Below, in pieces: positions 51,483-62,834 of a stretch of 64,000 nucleotides of DNA. A program made the position numbers and the translations under genes. The notes under the pieces are model-generated. The model saw only the letters and a program-made list of their open reading frames with translations. It ran no database searches and had not been told where the DNA came from. How positions within the stretch are numbered: the stretch's first letter is position 1; each line of letters opens with the position of its first letter. Source of the stretch: Pseudomonas alcaliphila JAB1 (GTDB taxonomy: Bacteria; Pseudomonadota; Gammaproteobacteria; Pseudomonadales; Pseudomonadaceae); the NCBI RefSeq assembly GCF_001941865.1, contig NZ_CP016162.1:620001-684000 (forward strand). Reading direction: 5' to 3'.

Positions 51483-51668
51483 ATGTGGCAGGAACTCGGC
51501 ATCGCACTGTGTCTGGTATTGGTGCTGGAAGGCATCCTGCCCTTCCTCTATCCGCGCCATTGGCGCGGAGCGGTCATGCAGGCAGCTCGTCTGCCCGACC
51601 GCCGACTGCGCCTTATGGGGCTGACCAGCATGCTGCTGGGTACGGCCCTTCTATATCTGCTTCACTGA
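51483..51668 (+). CDS. DUF2065 small membrane protein (YjeT family)
   Basis: 61 residues with two membrane helices: [17 protein letters not shown] and [17 protein letters not shown]. YjeT follows hflC in E. coli as well. Function unknown. ATG 51483 is preceded by GTGGGA; the terminator at 51445-51467 ends only 15 bases before it. hisZ follows after 37 bases. Confidence 0.85.
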   Translation: MWQELGIALCLVLVLEGILPFLYPRHWRGAVMQAARLPDRRLRLMGLTSMLLGTALLYLLH

Positions 51669-51705
51669 AGGCTTGTGCCGCCCGGATCGAGAGGGGAATG
51701 GCGAA

Positions 51706-54245
<2,540 letters not shown>

Positions 54246-54270
54246 TCGAGATGCTCTCGAGTCGCACAGG

Positions 54271-54293
54271 AGCCGCCTTCGGGCGGCTTTTTT
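54271..54293 (+). terminator. Intrinsic terminator after purA
   Basis: AGCCGCC-TTC-GGGCGGCT stem with six T. It separates purA from the chemoreceptor gene. Confidence 0.9.
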
Positions 54294-54406
54294 GTGTCCG
54301 TCCGTACGGGCGCTCCCGCAGGGAAGCTGGGCATGCGCTTTGCTTATATTCAATAAATCCCGGAAGTCGCCGTTATAGCTATTACGGTTGTTGAGGAGTG
54401 TCCCCA

Positions 54407-56341
54407 GTGTTCGCCATCGTTTCCATGTTGCGTAGCCGTTTGTTGCGCCCGGTGTTCGTCGCGCTTGGCCTGGCCATGTTGGTGCAGGTCGGTTTGGCTG
54501 TTTGGCTGATGCGCGCCTCGGTCGACGGAATGGTCGAGGATCTGGCGCAGCGCCTGGGTGGTGAGAGCCGCCGTCTTGGCGAAGAGCTGAACATGGCTGA
54601 GCGCGAGATGAGTCAGGGCCTTGCGGCGTTGGCGAGCATTACCCGCACTCGCCTGGGCGAAGGGCTTTCTGGCCAGTTGAAGACTGAGCAGGCGCAACTG
54701 CGTGCGGTGCTCGAGGGCAATCTCAAGCAGTCCGGCCAGGCGCTGGCGCAATTGCTGGCTGGGGTGGCGCCGAAGTCCATCTGGGACATGGATATTCCTG
54801 CGCTTACTGCGCTTACCCGAATCGCCCAGCAGGATCCGGCGGTGTTGTTCGCCATCATCTATGACGCCGATGGTCAGCGCCTGACGCGCAACTTCAATCG
54901 CAGTAACGCGCAGGTGCGTGAACTCGTCGCTGCCGGGCAGGGAGACTCGCCGCTGGAGAAGCTGGTGGATGCGGCTTCGCGCGATCCGCGTGTTTATGTG
55001 GTCGAGGCTGATATCAATCCAATGGGCTCGCGCATCGGCAAGGTGCAGATGGGCCTGTCACTGGATGTGGTGGAAAAGGAGCTGGCCGCGCTCGACGGCC
55101 GCTTTGCGTCGTTGGTCAGTGGTGCCGGTGAGTTGGTCGACAGCAGCCTGACAGGTGCTTCCGAGGAGGCGACCGGTGCGCTGCGCGAGCGTCTGCAGTC
55201 GGCTGAGCGCTACACCCAGGAAATGGCGCGCAACGGTGGTGAGTCGGTGCGCGTGGCGGCGGATTCGCTGCGCTGGAACATCGCCCTCGGCCTGTTGATA
55301 GTCGGGGCGCTGGCAATGCTAGTGGTCGCGCTTGTGTTGGGCTGGCGAGTGCTGAGTCGCTTGCGCCTGCTTAGTGCGGCGCTCAATGACCTGGCGGCGG
55401 GCGAGGGCGATCTGACGCGGCGCGTGAGCATCGACAGTCAGGACGAGGTCGGCGAGATGGCTGATGCGGTCAATCGCTTCATCGCCAAGCTGCAGCCCAT
55501 CGTGCGTGAGTCGGGCGAGGTGGCGTTGCGTACCGGTGAGCAGATTCGCAGCTTGACTCAGCGCGGCGTGGCGGCCGAGGCGGCGGCTGGGCGGCAGCGT
55601 GATGAGGTGGCGGGTAGCTTGCATGCGTTGGAGCAAATGGCCGACGAGGCGCAGGCGGAAAGTCAGGCCATGCAGGAGGCGTTGCAGCGCGTCGATACCA
55701 TCCGCCAGGCGGCGCACGAGAACGCGGCTATCGCTCAGCGTCTGTCTGCGCTGATCGAGGGCTTGGTGGCGCGGGTGGCCGATGGTTCGGCGGTGATCGA
55801 ACGGCTGGCCAAGCAGAGCGAGCAGATCGAGGTGGTGCTGACGGTGATTCAGTCCATCGCCGAGCAGACCAACCTGCTGGCGCTCAATGCCGCCATCGAG
55901 GCCGCGCGCGCTGGCGAGAGTGGTCGCGGGTTTGCCGTGGTGGCTGACGAGGTGCGTGCGCTGGCGAGCAAGACTCAGCAGTCAACCGGCGATATCCAGA
56001 CCCATATCGCTGCTCTGCAGCGGGGCGCGCAGGAGGCGGTTGCCGCCATCGCCCAGGCGGGCGCGCAAGGTAGTGAAGGTCTGCAGGTGCTGCGTGACAG
56101 TGCGCGTCTGCAGCAGTCGGTGCAGCAGTCGGTGGATGAAGTGCATGGCGCCATCAATGCAGCGACCCAGGCGGCGGCACATCAGGCGGACGGAGCTGGA
56201 GCGGTACGCGGGCGTGTCGAAACCATCCATGCCGAAGCGCAGCGTGCGGCCGAGGCGGTGGCGGCGATTGCCGGCAACGCAAGAGCGCTGGACGAGCTGG
56301 CGGCGCAGCTCAAGGCCAGTCTGGGGCAGTTCAGGGTCTAG
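54407..56341 (+). CDS. Methyl-accepting chemotaxis protein
   Basis: 644 residues. A membrane helix near the start (about 12-33), a periplasmic sensor region of about 250 residues, a second helix (about 290-311), HAMP, then the signalling domain with the conserved hairpin [25 protein letters not shown]. The ligand cannot be told from the sequence. No C-terminal CheR-docking pentapeptide is seen. I chose GTG 54407 because GAGGAG lies 8 bases upstream; a GTG at 54398 overlaps that site. Inserted between purA and the tRNA-Leu genes. Confidence 0.9.
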   Translation: MFAIVSMLRSRLLRPVFVALGLAMLVQVGLAVWLMRASVDGMVEDLAQRLGGESRRLGEELNMAEREMSQGLAALASITRTRLGEGLSGQLKTEQAQLRAVLEGNLKQSGQALAQLLAGVAPKSIWDMDIPALTALTRIAQQDPAVLFAIIYDADGQRLTRNFNRSNAQVRELVAAGQGDSPLEKLVDAASRDPRVYVVEADINPMGSRIGKVQMGLSLDVVEKELAALDGRFASLVSGAGELVDSSLTGASEEATGALRERLQSAERYTQEMARNGGESVRVAADSLRWNIALGLLIVGALAMLVVALVLGWRVLSRLRLLSAALNDLAAGEGDLTRRVSIDSQDEVGEMADAVNRFIAKLQPIVRESGEVALRTGEQIRSLTQRGVAAEAAAGRQRDEVAGSLHALEQMADEAQAESQAMQEALQRVDTIRQAAHENAAIAQRLSALIEGLVARVADGSAVIERLAKQSEQIEVVLTVIQSIAEQTNLLALNAAIEAARAGESGRGFAVVADEVRALASKTQQSTGDIQTHIAALQRGAQEAVAAIAQAGAQGSEGLQVLRDSARLQQSVQQSVDEVHGAINAATQAAAHQADGAGAVRGRVETIHAEAQRAAEAVAAIAGNARALDELAAQLKASLGQFRV

Positions 56342-56351
56342 AAAGGATTGC

Positions 56352-56420
56352 TGTAGGAGCGAGCTCTGCTCGCGAAGCTTTTGCCTGGCAAGGGTTCGCG
56401 AGCAAAGCTCATTCCTGCGG
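56352..56420. repeat. REP-like hairpin pair, GTAGGAGCGAGC family
   Basis: TGTAGGAGCGAGCTCTGCTCGCGAAGC and an inverted partner around GTTCGCGAGCAAAGCTC face each other over a 12-base spacer. It is the Pseudomonas TGTAGGAGCGAGC repeat type. Lies after the chemoreceptor stop, before the bidirectional terminator. Confidence 0.7.
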
Positions 56421-56435
56421 TTTTTACCAGGCAAT

Positions 56436-56464
56436 AAAAAACCGAGCCATTGGCTCGGTTTTTT
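56436..56464. terminator. Bidirectional terminator, chemoreceptor and tRNA-Leu
   Basis: AAAAAACCGAGCC / GGCTCGGTTTTTT, a perfect stem with an AT loop and A/T runs on both sides. It serves the chemoreceptor gene on the plus strand and the tRNA-Leu pair on the minus strand. Confidence 0.93.
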
Positions 56465-56470
56465 GAAATT

Positions 56471-56557
56471 TGGTGCCCAGGAGAAGACTCGAACTTCCAC
56501 GACCGTTAAGTCACTGATACCTGAAACCAGCGCGTCTACCAATTCCGCCACCTGGGC
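56471..56557 (-). tRNA. tRNA-Leu (anticodon CAG), second copy in its transcript
   Basis: 87 bases including an encoded CCA. Acceptor stem GCCCAGG pairs with CCTGGGC; the anticodon loop TTCAGGT gives anticodon CAG; a long variable arm (TGACTTAACGGTCG) marks it as class II. Identical to the copy at 56642-56728. Confidence 0.97.
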
Positions 56558-56641
56558 ACTACAGCAATGTTCGTCGTTGCCGACACGGAGCGTTGCATCC
56601 GTTTATTTGCAAAGCGGGCTATCAAACCACTTCACGAAATT

Positions 56642-56728
56642 TGGTGCCCAGGAGAAGACTCGAACTTCCACGACCGTTAAGTCACTGATACCTGAAACCA
56701 GCGCGTCTACCAATTCCGCCACCTGGGC
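56642..56728 (-). tRNA. tRNA-Leu (anticodon CAG), first copy in its transcript
   Basis: Identical 87-base tRNA-Leu(CAG) with encoded CCA, nearest to the promoter at 56792-56820. The two copies share six bases of downstream flank (AATTTC) and are otherwise separated by 84 unrelated bases. Confidence 0.97.
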
Positions 56729-56791
56729 ACAGAAACCGATGAATCATCATCTGCTTCGTGTTACAACGTCTGCTCGACGCTGTGGGCGCGA

Positions 56792-56820
56792 ACTATACGG
56801 GCGGGCATTTACCTTGTAAA
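56792..56820 (-). promoter_or_regulatory. Promoter of the tRNA-Leu pair
   Basis: On the minus strand TTTACA, 17 bases, TATAGT, followed by a GC-rich discriminator (TCGCGCCC), as expected for a stringently controlled stable-RNA promoter. It drives both tRNA-Leu genes toward the terminator at 56436-56464. Confidence 0.85.
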
Positions 56821-56935
56821 CCCCTGGCCCCAAAAAAATTATTGTCGCCGGAAAAGCTGCCTTGAATGACGTTTTCGCGCTTCAATAGGCAGATGGCATA
56901 CAACTTTATAGATAAGCACAGGTAATCCTCCTTAC

Positions 56936-59443
56936 ATGGCCGATTGGCAATCCCTCGATCCCGAGGCCGCCCGCGAGGCGGAAAAATACGACAACCCCAT
57001 CCCCAGCCGTGAGCTGATTCTTTCGCATCTGGCCGAGCGCGGCGCGCCTGCCAGTCGTGAACAGCTGATCGAAGAGTTCGGTTTGCATACCGAAGATCAG
57101 CTCGAAGCCCTGCGACGCCGACTGCGCGCAATGGAGCGTGATGGTCAGCTCATCTATACCCGCCGTGGCACCTATGCCCCGGTGGACAAGCTCGACCTGA
57201 TCTGTGGTCGCATCAGCGGTCACCGTGACGGCTTTGGCTTCCTCGTGCCGGATGACGGCAGCGACGACCTGTTCCTCAGCCCAGCGCAGATGCGCCTGGT
57301 GTTCGATCGTGATCGGGCGTTGGTACGGGTGGCAGGTTTCGATCGCCGTGGCCGTCGTGAAGGCGGCATCGTCGAGGTGATCGAGCGCGCGCACGAGAGC
57401 ATCGTCGGCCGTTACTACGAAGAGAACGGCATCGGCTTCGTCGTCGCCGACAATCCCAAGATCCAGCAGGAAGTGCTGGTCACCCCAGGACGCACTGCCG
57501 GTGCGCGCATCGGCCAGTTCGTCGAGATCAAGATCACTCACTGGCCTACGCAGCGTTTCCAGCCGCAGGGCGACATCGTCGAGGTGATCGGCAACTACAT
57601 GGCGCCGGGCATGGAGATCGACGTGGCGCTGCGCAGCTACGACATCCCGCACGTCTGGCCCGAGGCGGTAGTCAAGGAAGCGCGCAAGCTCAAGCCTGAG
57701 GTGGAGGAGAAGGACAAGGAGAAGCGCATCGACCTGCGCCATCTGCCTTTCGTCACCATCGATGGTGAAGACGCCCGCGACTTCGACGATGCGGTCTACT
57801 GCGAGAAGAACAGCAGCCGCTGGAAGTTGTTCTCCGGTGGCTGGAAACTCTACGTGGCCATCGCCGACGTTTCGCACTACGTCAAGGTCGGCTCGGCGCT
57901 GGATGCCGAGGCGGTCGAGCGCGGCAACTCGGTGTATTTCCCCGAGCGCGTCGTACCGATGCTGCCGGAGGAGCTGTCCAACGGCCTGTGCTCGCTGAAC
58001 CCGCATGTCGATCGCCTGGCCATGGTCTGCGAAATGACCATGTCCAAGAGCGGCCAGATGGTCGACTACAAGTTCTACGAGGCGGTGATCCACTCCCATG
58101 CGCGCCTGACCTACAACAAGGTCAGCCTGATGCTGGAAGATCCCAAGAGCAGTGAGGGCAAGTCCCTGCGCAGCGAGTACAAGGAAGTCCTGCCGCACCT
58201 CAATCAGCTCTACGCGCTGTATCAGGTACTGGTCGCCGCTCGTCACGAGCGCGGCGCCATCGACTTCGAGACCCAGGAAACCCGTATCATCTTCGGCGAA
58301 GGGCGCAAGATCGCGGAGATCCGCCCGACCCAGCGCAACGATGCGCACAAGCTGATCGAGGAGTGCATGCTGGCCGCCAACGTGGCCACCGCGCGCTTCA
58401 TGCAGGATCACGAGATCCCCTCGCTGTATCGCGTGCACGATGGCCCGCCGCCGGAACGCCTGGAGAAGCTCAAGGCCTTCCTCGGTGAGCTGGGGTTGTC
58501 GCTGCAGCGTGGCAAGTCCAAGGATGGTCCGTCACCCAAGGACTATCAGCGCCTGCTGGAAAGCATCCGCGAGCGCCCGGACTATCACCTGATCCAGACC
58601 GTGATGCTGCGCTCGCTGAGTCAGGCGGTGTACAGCGCTCAGAACGAAGGGCACTTCGGCCTCAATTACGAGGCTTACACCCACTTCACCTCGCCGATCC
58701 GTCGCTATCCCGACCTGTTGGTGCACCGTGCCATTCGCAGCGTGGTCCGTTCCAAGCGCGACACCAAGCACGTGGAGCGTGCCGGTGCGGCAGTCATGCC
58801 CAAGGCTCGTATCTATCCGTACGACGAAGCGACCCTGGAAAAGCTCGGCGAGCAATGCTCGATGACCGAGCGCCGTGCCGACGAAGCGACCCGCGACGTG
58901 GTCAACTGGCTCAAGTGCGAGTTCATGCAGGATCGTGTCGGTGAGACCTTTGCCGGTGTGATCACTGCCGTGACCGGTTTCGGCATTTTCGTCGAGCTGC
59001 GCGACATCTACGTCGAGGGTCTGGTGCATGTGACCGCGTTGCCGGCCGACTACTACCACTTCGACCCGGTTCACCATCGCCTGTCCGGCGAGCGCAGCGG
59101 CCGCAGCTTCCGTCTTGGCGACAGCGTCGAGGTCAAGGTGATGCGCGTCGATCTGGATGAGCGCAAGATCGACTTCGAGCTGAGCCAGGACAAGGCCGGC
59201 AAGGGTGATGATGCGCGTCGCGGCGGCAAACCGAGCGGCATGGGCAATACCGACGTGCAGAAAAGCCGCGACGTGAAGAAGGCGCTGTTGGCTGGTGCCA
59301 AGGCCGGCAAGGGTGCGAGTGGCAAAGGTGTTGCCGGCAAGTCGGCGAGCAAGCCGGCCGGCGGTGCGCGCAAAGGCTCCGGGCGTGGTGACAGTGCCCC
59401 GCCAGCTGCCGGTAAGCCGCGCAAGCCTAAGGCCAAGTCATGA
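56936..59443 (+). CDS. rnr: RNase R, 3'-5' exoribonuclease
   Basis: Processive exonuclease that degrades structured RNA. 835 residues: an N-terminal helix-turn-helix region (about 20-85), cold-shock domains (about 85-240), the RNB catalytic domain with DGEDARDFDDAVY supplying the metal-binding Asp residues, an S1 domain (about 655-740) with FAGVITAVTGFGIFVEL, and a Lys/Gly/Ala-rich tail of about 80 residues. Start ATG 56936; the ribosome site is weak. Its stop overlaps rlmB by four bases (ATGA). Confidence 0.97.
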   Translation: MADWQSLDPEAAREAEKYDNPIPSRELILSHLAERGAPASREQLIEEFGLHTEDQLEALRRRLRAMERDGQLIYTRRGTYAPVDKLDLICGRISGHRDGFGFLVPDDGSDDLFLSPAQMRLVFDRDRALVRVAGFDRRGRREGGIVEVIERAHESIVGRYYEENGIGFVVADNPKIQQEVLVTPGRTAGARIGQFVEIKITHWPTQRFQPQGDIVEVIGNYMAPGMEIDVALRSYDIPHVWPEAVVKEARKLKPEVEEKDKEKRIDLRHLPFVTIDGEDARDFDDAVYCEKNSSRWKLFSGGWKLYVAIADVSHYVKVGSALDAEAVERGNSVYFPERVVPMLPEELSNGLCSLNPHVDRLAMVCEMTMSKSGQMVDYKFYEAVIHSHARLTYNKVSLMLEDPKSSEGKSLRSEYKEVLPHLNQLYALYQVLVAARHERGAIDFETQETRIIFGEGRKIAEIRPTQRNDAHKLIEECMLAANVATARFMQDHEIPSLYRVHDGPPPERLEKLKAFLGELGLSLQRGKSKDGPSPKDYQRLLESIRERPDYHLIQTVMLRSLSQAVYSAQNEGHFGLNYEAYTHFTSPIRRYPDLLVHRAIRSVVRSKRDTKHVERAGAAVMPKARIYPYDEATLEKLGEQCSMTERRADEATRDVVNWLKCEFMQDRVGETFAGVITAVTGFGIFVELRDIYVEGLVHVTALPADYYHFDPVHHRLSGERSGRSFRLGDSVEVKVMRVDLDERKIDFELSQDKAGKGDDARRGGKPSGMGNTDVQKSRDVKKALLAGAKAGKGASGKGVAGKSASKPAGGARKGSGRGDSAPPAAGKPRKPKAKS

Positions 59444-60192
59444 GTGATCTGGAAAAGATCTACGGCGTACATGCCGTAGAGGCCATGCTGCGTCATCACC
59501 CCAAGCGGGTGAAGCAGGTCTGGCTGGCCGATGGTCGCAGTGATCCTCGGGTGCAGCCCTTGCTGGAGCTGGCTGCGCAGTCTCGCGTAAAAGTGGGGCA
59601 GTGCGAGCGCCGTGAGATGGACGCCTGGGTCGAGGGTGTGCACCAGGGTGTGGTTGCCGATGTCAGCCCCAGTCAGGTCTGGGGCGAGGCGATGCTCGAG
59701 GAGTTGCTCGATCGCTGCGAAGGCCCGCCTTTGCTGCTGGTGCTCGATGGCGTGACCGACCCGCACAACCTGGGGGCCTGCCTGCGCACGGCGGATGCCG
59801 CCGGCGCGTTGGCGGTGATCGTGCCCAAGGACAAATCGGCCACCCTCAACGCCACGGTACGCAAGGTGGCCTGCGGTGCTGCCGAGGTGATTCCGCTGGT
59901 GGCGGTGACCAACCTGGCGCGCAGTCTGGAGAAGTTGCAGCAGCGCGGCCTGTGGGTGGTTGGTACGGCCGGTGAGGCCGAGCTTGAGGTCTATCAGCAG
60001 GACATGACTGGGCCAACGGTGCTGGTCATGGGGGCCGAGGGCAAGGGTATGCGCCGTTTGACCCGCGAGCATTGCGATTACCTGGTCAAGCTGCCCATGG
60101 GCGGCAGTGTCAGCAGTCTCAATGTCTCGGTTGCCACCGGTGTCTGCCTGTTCGAGGCGGTGCGTCAGCGTCAGGCCAAGCGCAAGGCATAG
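59440..60192 (+). CDS. rlmB: RlmB, 23S rRNA G2251 2'-O-methyltransferase
   Basis: SpoU-family knot methyltransferase. 250 residues with the N-terminal substrate domain and the C-terminal SPOUT motifs: DPHNLGACLRTADAAG (motif 1), GAEGKGMRRL (motif 2) and GGSVSSLNVSVATGVCLFE (motif 3). Overlaps rnr. Its TAG stop merges with the left end of a repeat cluster. Confidence 0.97.
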   Translation: MSDLEKIYGVHAVEAMLRHHPKRVKQVWLADGRSDPRVQPLLELAAQSRVKVGQCERREMDAWVEGVHQGVVADVSPSQVWGEAMLEELLDRCEGPPLLLVLDGVTDPHNLGACLRTADAAGALAVIVPKDKSATLNATVRKVACGAAEVIPLVAVTNLARSLEKLQQRGLWVVGTAGEAELEVYQQDMTGPTVLVMGAEGKGMRRLTREHCDYLVKLPMGGSVSSLNVSVATGVCLFEAVRQRQAKRKA

Positions 60193-60370
60193 GGCGGCCA
60201 CTCACCGCCGTTCCTGCGTAGGGCGTACTCGGCTTTGGCATCCTGCGTCGCTCTACCTCCTGCATCCATGCAGTCGTCGCGAAGCAGTACGTCTGGTGTC
60301 CTGATGGTGCGTAATGCTGGGCTCGGTATGCCTTGGCGGGCTGTTCGCTGCGCTCCTGAGTCCGCCCTAC
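60190..60370. repeat. Repeat cluster in the rlmB-rpsF gap
   Basis: The 444-base gap between rlmB and rpsF begins with GGCGGCCACTCACCGCC, then GTAGGGCGTACTCGGC, and on the other strand GTAGGGCGGACTCAGG near 60340-60370. These are GTAG-type REP fragments in both orientations. The rest of the gap (60370-60486) shows nothing I can support; the rpsF promoter follows. Confidence 0.65.
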
Positions 60371-60486
60371 GTCCTAGCCCTACACTCTGCGCTACGAGCG
60401 GCCGGCGTTCCAGGTTGTCTTTCGCCCTGGGCCTGCTGCCCACGGATGCGCCCGCAGTTGGTTGTTCAAATAATCGCCAATCTGCC

Positions 60487-60515
60487 TTGCGTGCGGCGAG
60501 GGGCTTCTCTAGAAT
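60487..60515 (+). promoter_or_regulatory. Promoter of the rpsF-rpsR-rplI operon
   Basis: TTGCGT, 17 bases, TAGAAT, followed by a GC-rich GGCGCCCC discriminator as in other ribosomal-protein promoters. The leader to the rpsF ATG is about 115 bases and could hold an RNA regulatory structure for S6:S18 autoregulation. Confidence 0.8.
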
Positions 60516-60636
60516 GGCGCCCCTTGCCGTGACGGCAGGCCCTTTCGCGCCTACCGCCTGGCAAGCTCATCACGAGAAAAACCCACTCCTTGCCTGACCA
60601 CCTTAGTTGGCAGGCTACAACCCGTAAGGAGCATTT

Positions 60637-61059
60637 ATGCGTCATTACGAAATCATCTTTCTGGTTCACCCGGACCAGAGCGAGCAAGTCGGCGGCATGG
60701 TCGAGCGTTACACCAAGCTGATCGAAGAAGACGGTGGCAAGATTCACCGCCTGGAAGATTGGGGCCGTCGTCAGCTGGCTTACGCCATCAACAACGTCCA
60801 CAAAGCCCACTACGTGATGCTCAACGTAGAGTGCACCGGCAAGGCCCTGGCCGAGCTGGAAGACAACTTCCGCTACAACGACGCCGTGATCCGTAACCTG
60901 GTCATCCGTCGCGACGAGGCCGTCACTGGCCAGTCCGAGATGCTGAAGGCCGAAGAAAACCGCAGTGAGCGCCGCGAGCGTCGTGAACGTCCTGAAAACG
61001 CCGAGTCCAACGACGGCGATGACAGCGACAGCAACGACAGCGACAACGCTGACGAGTAA
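60637..61059 (+). CDS. rpsF: Ribosomal protein bS6
   Basis: 140 residues, binds S18 in the 30S platform. The core (about 1-100) starts [18 protein letters not shown]. The tail after residue 105 is Arg/Glu-rich and then acidic, ending DNADE, the kind of C-terminus that RimK extends with Glu in Pseudomonas. AAGGAG lies 8 bases before the ATG. Confidence 0.99.
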   Translation: MRHYEIIFLVHPDQSEQVGGMVERYTKLIEEDGGKIHRLEDWGRRQLAYAINNVHKAHYVMLNVECTGKALAELEDNFRYNDAVIRNLVIRRDEAVTGQSEMLKAEENRSERRERRERPENAESNDGDDSDSNDSDNADE

Positions 61060-61087
61060 TCCACGGATCTATTGAGGAGCCAATCAC

Positions 61088-61318
61088 ATGGCACGTTTCT
61101 TCCGTCGTCGTAAATTCTGCCGCTTCACCGCTGAAGACGTGAAAGAGATCGATTTCAAAGATCTCAACACCCTGAAAGCCTACATCTCGGAAACCGGCAA
61201 AATCGTTCCTAGCCGTATCACCGGTACCAAGGCTCGTTATCAGCGTCAGCTGGCCACCGCTATCAAGCGCGCCCGCTTCCTGGCCCTGTTGCCCTACACC
61301 GACAGCCACGGCCGCTGA
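61088..61318 (+). CDS. rpsR: Ribosomal protein bS18
   Basis: 76 residues, basic, with [17 protein letters not shown] and [20 protein letters not shown]. It follows rpsF by only 28 bases; there is no priB gene between them as there is in enterobacteria. Ribosome site AGGAG. Confidence 0.99.
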   Translation: MARFFRRRKFCRFTAEDVKEIDFKDLNTLKAYISETGKIVPSRITGTKARYQRQLATAIKRARFLALLPYTDSHGR

Positions 61319-61354
61319 GACCGGGCAGTCGACAAGAGTTAAGGAATAGATCGC

Positions 61355-62248
61355 ATGCGCGCCCTGGCTGAATACATCATGCGCGGCCGTATGCAGGCCA
61401 CCCTCGTGGTGGTGGGATCGGCAGCGATGCCGCTGTTGTTCTGGTTGAGTGCCGCCGCTGGCAGCCTGGTGCTGTTGCGGCGTGGAGCCAGTGATGCCAT
61501 CGGCATCCTGGCCTGGGCCATGCTACCGGCGATTGCCTGGTGGTATTTCGGCGAACCGCGCACCTTGCTGGTGCTGGTCGGCGCGCTGGGGTTGGCGTTG
61601 TTGTTGCGCGCCAACTGGACCTGGAACCGCATACTGCTGAGCAGTGTGGCGCTGGGCCTGGTGTATGGATTTGTCCTTGGGGCAGTGTTCCGCGAACCCA
61701 TCGCGGCCATGGCTGGTGAGCTGCAGAAGCTGCTGCCAACCATGTTCGATGGGGCTCACCAGCAATTGTCGGTGGGTGAACGCGAGCGTCTCGAGGCACT
61801 GATCGCACCGGTGCTGACCGGACTGCTGGCAGCCTTGCTGCAGATTCTGAGCTTGCTGAGCCTGATCCTTGGGCGTTACTGGCAGGCCGTGTTGTACAAC
61901 CCTGGCGGTTTTGGTCGCGAGTTTCGCGCGCTGAGACTGTCGCTGCCGCAGGCGCTGTTGCTGCTGGCGGGCATGATACTAGGTCCCAATCTGGGGCCGC
62001 AGTTGGCCATGCTCACGCCGCTGTGCAGTGTGCCGCTGCTGTTCGCCGGGATCGCCCTGGTGCACGGCCTGGTGGAGAAGGGTGGGCTCGCCCGCTTCTG
62101 GCTGGTGGGCATGTACATCACGCTCCTGCTGTTCATGCAGCTGATCTATCCGTTACTGGTGGTCTTGGCCATCGTCGACAGTCTGTTTGATTTTCGCGGT
62201 CGCCTGGCGCGCAAGAACGGCCCGGGCTCTGCGAACGGTGAAGGTTAA
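61355..62248 (+). CDS. YybS-like (DUF2232) membrane protein
   Basis: 297 residues with about eight membrane helices. No catalytic motif is visible. YybS/DUF2232 proteins sit between rpsR and rplI in many bacteria, which is why I name the family; function unknown. AAGGAA lies 7 bases before the ATG. rplI follows after 21 bases, so it is a member of the ribosomal protein operon. Confidence 0.8.
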   Translation: MRALAEYIMRGRMQATLVVVGSAAMPLLFWLSAAAGSLVLLRRGASDAIGILAWAMLPAIAWWYFGEPRTLLVLVGALGLALLLRANWTWNRILLSSVALGLVYGFVLGAVFREPIAAMAGELQKLLPTMFDGAHQQLSVGERERLEALIAPVLTGLLAALLQILSLLSLILGRYWQAVLYNPGGFGREFRALRLSLPQALLLLAGMILGPNLGPQLAMLTPLCSVPLLFAGIALVHGLVEKGGLARFWLVGMYITLLLFMQLIYPLLVVLAIVDSLFDFRGRLARKNGPGSANGEG

Positions 62249-62269
62249 AAGTTAAGAGGTAAGACCCAA

Positions 62270-62716
62270 ATGGAAGTCATCCTGCTGGAAAAAATCGCCA
62301 ATCTGGGCAACCTGGGCGACAAAGTGAACGTTAAAGCCGGTTACGGCCGTAACTTCCTGCTGCCGCAAGGCAAAGCCACCGCTGCCACCGAAGCCAACGT
62401 TGCTGCTTTCGAAGCACGTCGCGCCGAGCTGGAAAAAGCTGCTGCCGAGAAGAAAGCTTCCGCTGAATCTCGCGCTGCTCAGCTGGCTGAGCTGGAAGTC
62501 ACCATCACCGCCACCGCTGGCGATGAAGGCAAGCTGTTCGGTTCCATCGGCACCCACGACATCGCTGACGCCCTGACCGCCTCCGGCGTTGAAGTGGCCA
62601 AGGCTGAAGTTCGTCTGCCGAACGGCACCATTCGCCAGATTGGCGAATACGACGTAGCTGTGCACCTGCACACCGACGTCGAAGCCACCGTCAAGGTGGT
62701 TGTGGTCGCTGCTTAA
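62270..62716 (+). CDS. rplI: Ribosomal protein bL9
   Basis: 148 residues: N-terminal RNA-binding domain ([32 protein letters not shown]), a long connecting helix rich in Ala, Glu and Lys, and the C-terminal domain with [15 protein letters not shown]. Last gene of the ribosomal block. Confidence 0.99.
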   Translation: MEVILLEKIANLGNLGDKVNVKAGYGRNFLLPQGKATAATEANVAAFEARRAELEKAAAEKKASAESRAAQLAELEVTITATAGDEGKLFGSIGTHDIADALTASGVEVAKAEVRLPNGTIRQIGEYDVAVHLHTDVEATVKVVVVAA

Positions 62717-62767
62717 TCAAGTAGCCGCCAAGCGGACTTGCGCTGTAGCGTAGGTCTGCTGACAATC

Positions 62768-62807
62768 GGGCACGGTATCGCTCTGCGATCCGTGCCCTTT
62801 GTTTTTT
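62768..62807 (+). terminator. Intrinsic terminator after rplI
   Basis: GGGCACGG..CCGTGCCC stem, reinforced by an inner ATCG/CGAT pairing, then TTTGTTTTTT. Only 28 bases precede the dnaB ATG, so dnaB needs its own promoter or read-through. Confidence 0.9.
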
Positions 62808-62834
62808 CTATCGCAGCATTTTCTCCCCGAGCCT

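Noticed and set aside
56465..56735. tRNA-Leu duplicates as an integration (att) site for a mobile island
   Set aside because: The repeated part is a whole tRNA plus six bases, only 84 bases apart, with no integrase or foreign genes near.
60235..60597. A 120-codon ORF in the rlmB-rpsF gap
   Set aside because: It is made of REP fragments and runs through the rpsF promoter; composition is not coding-like.
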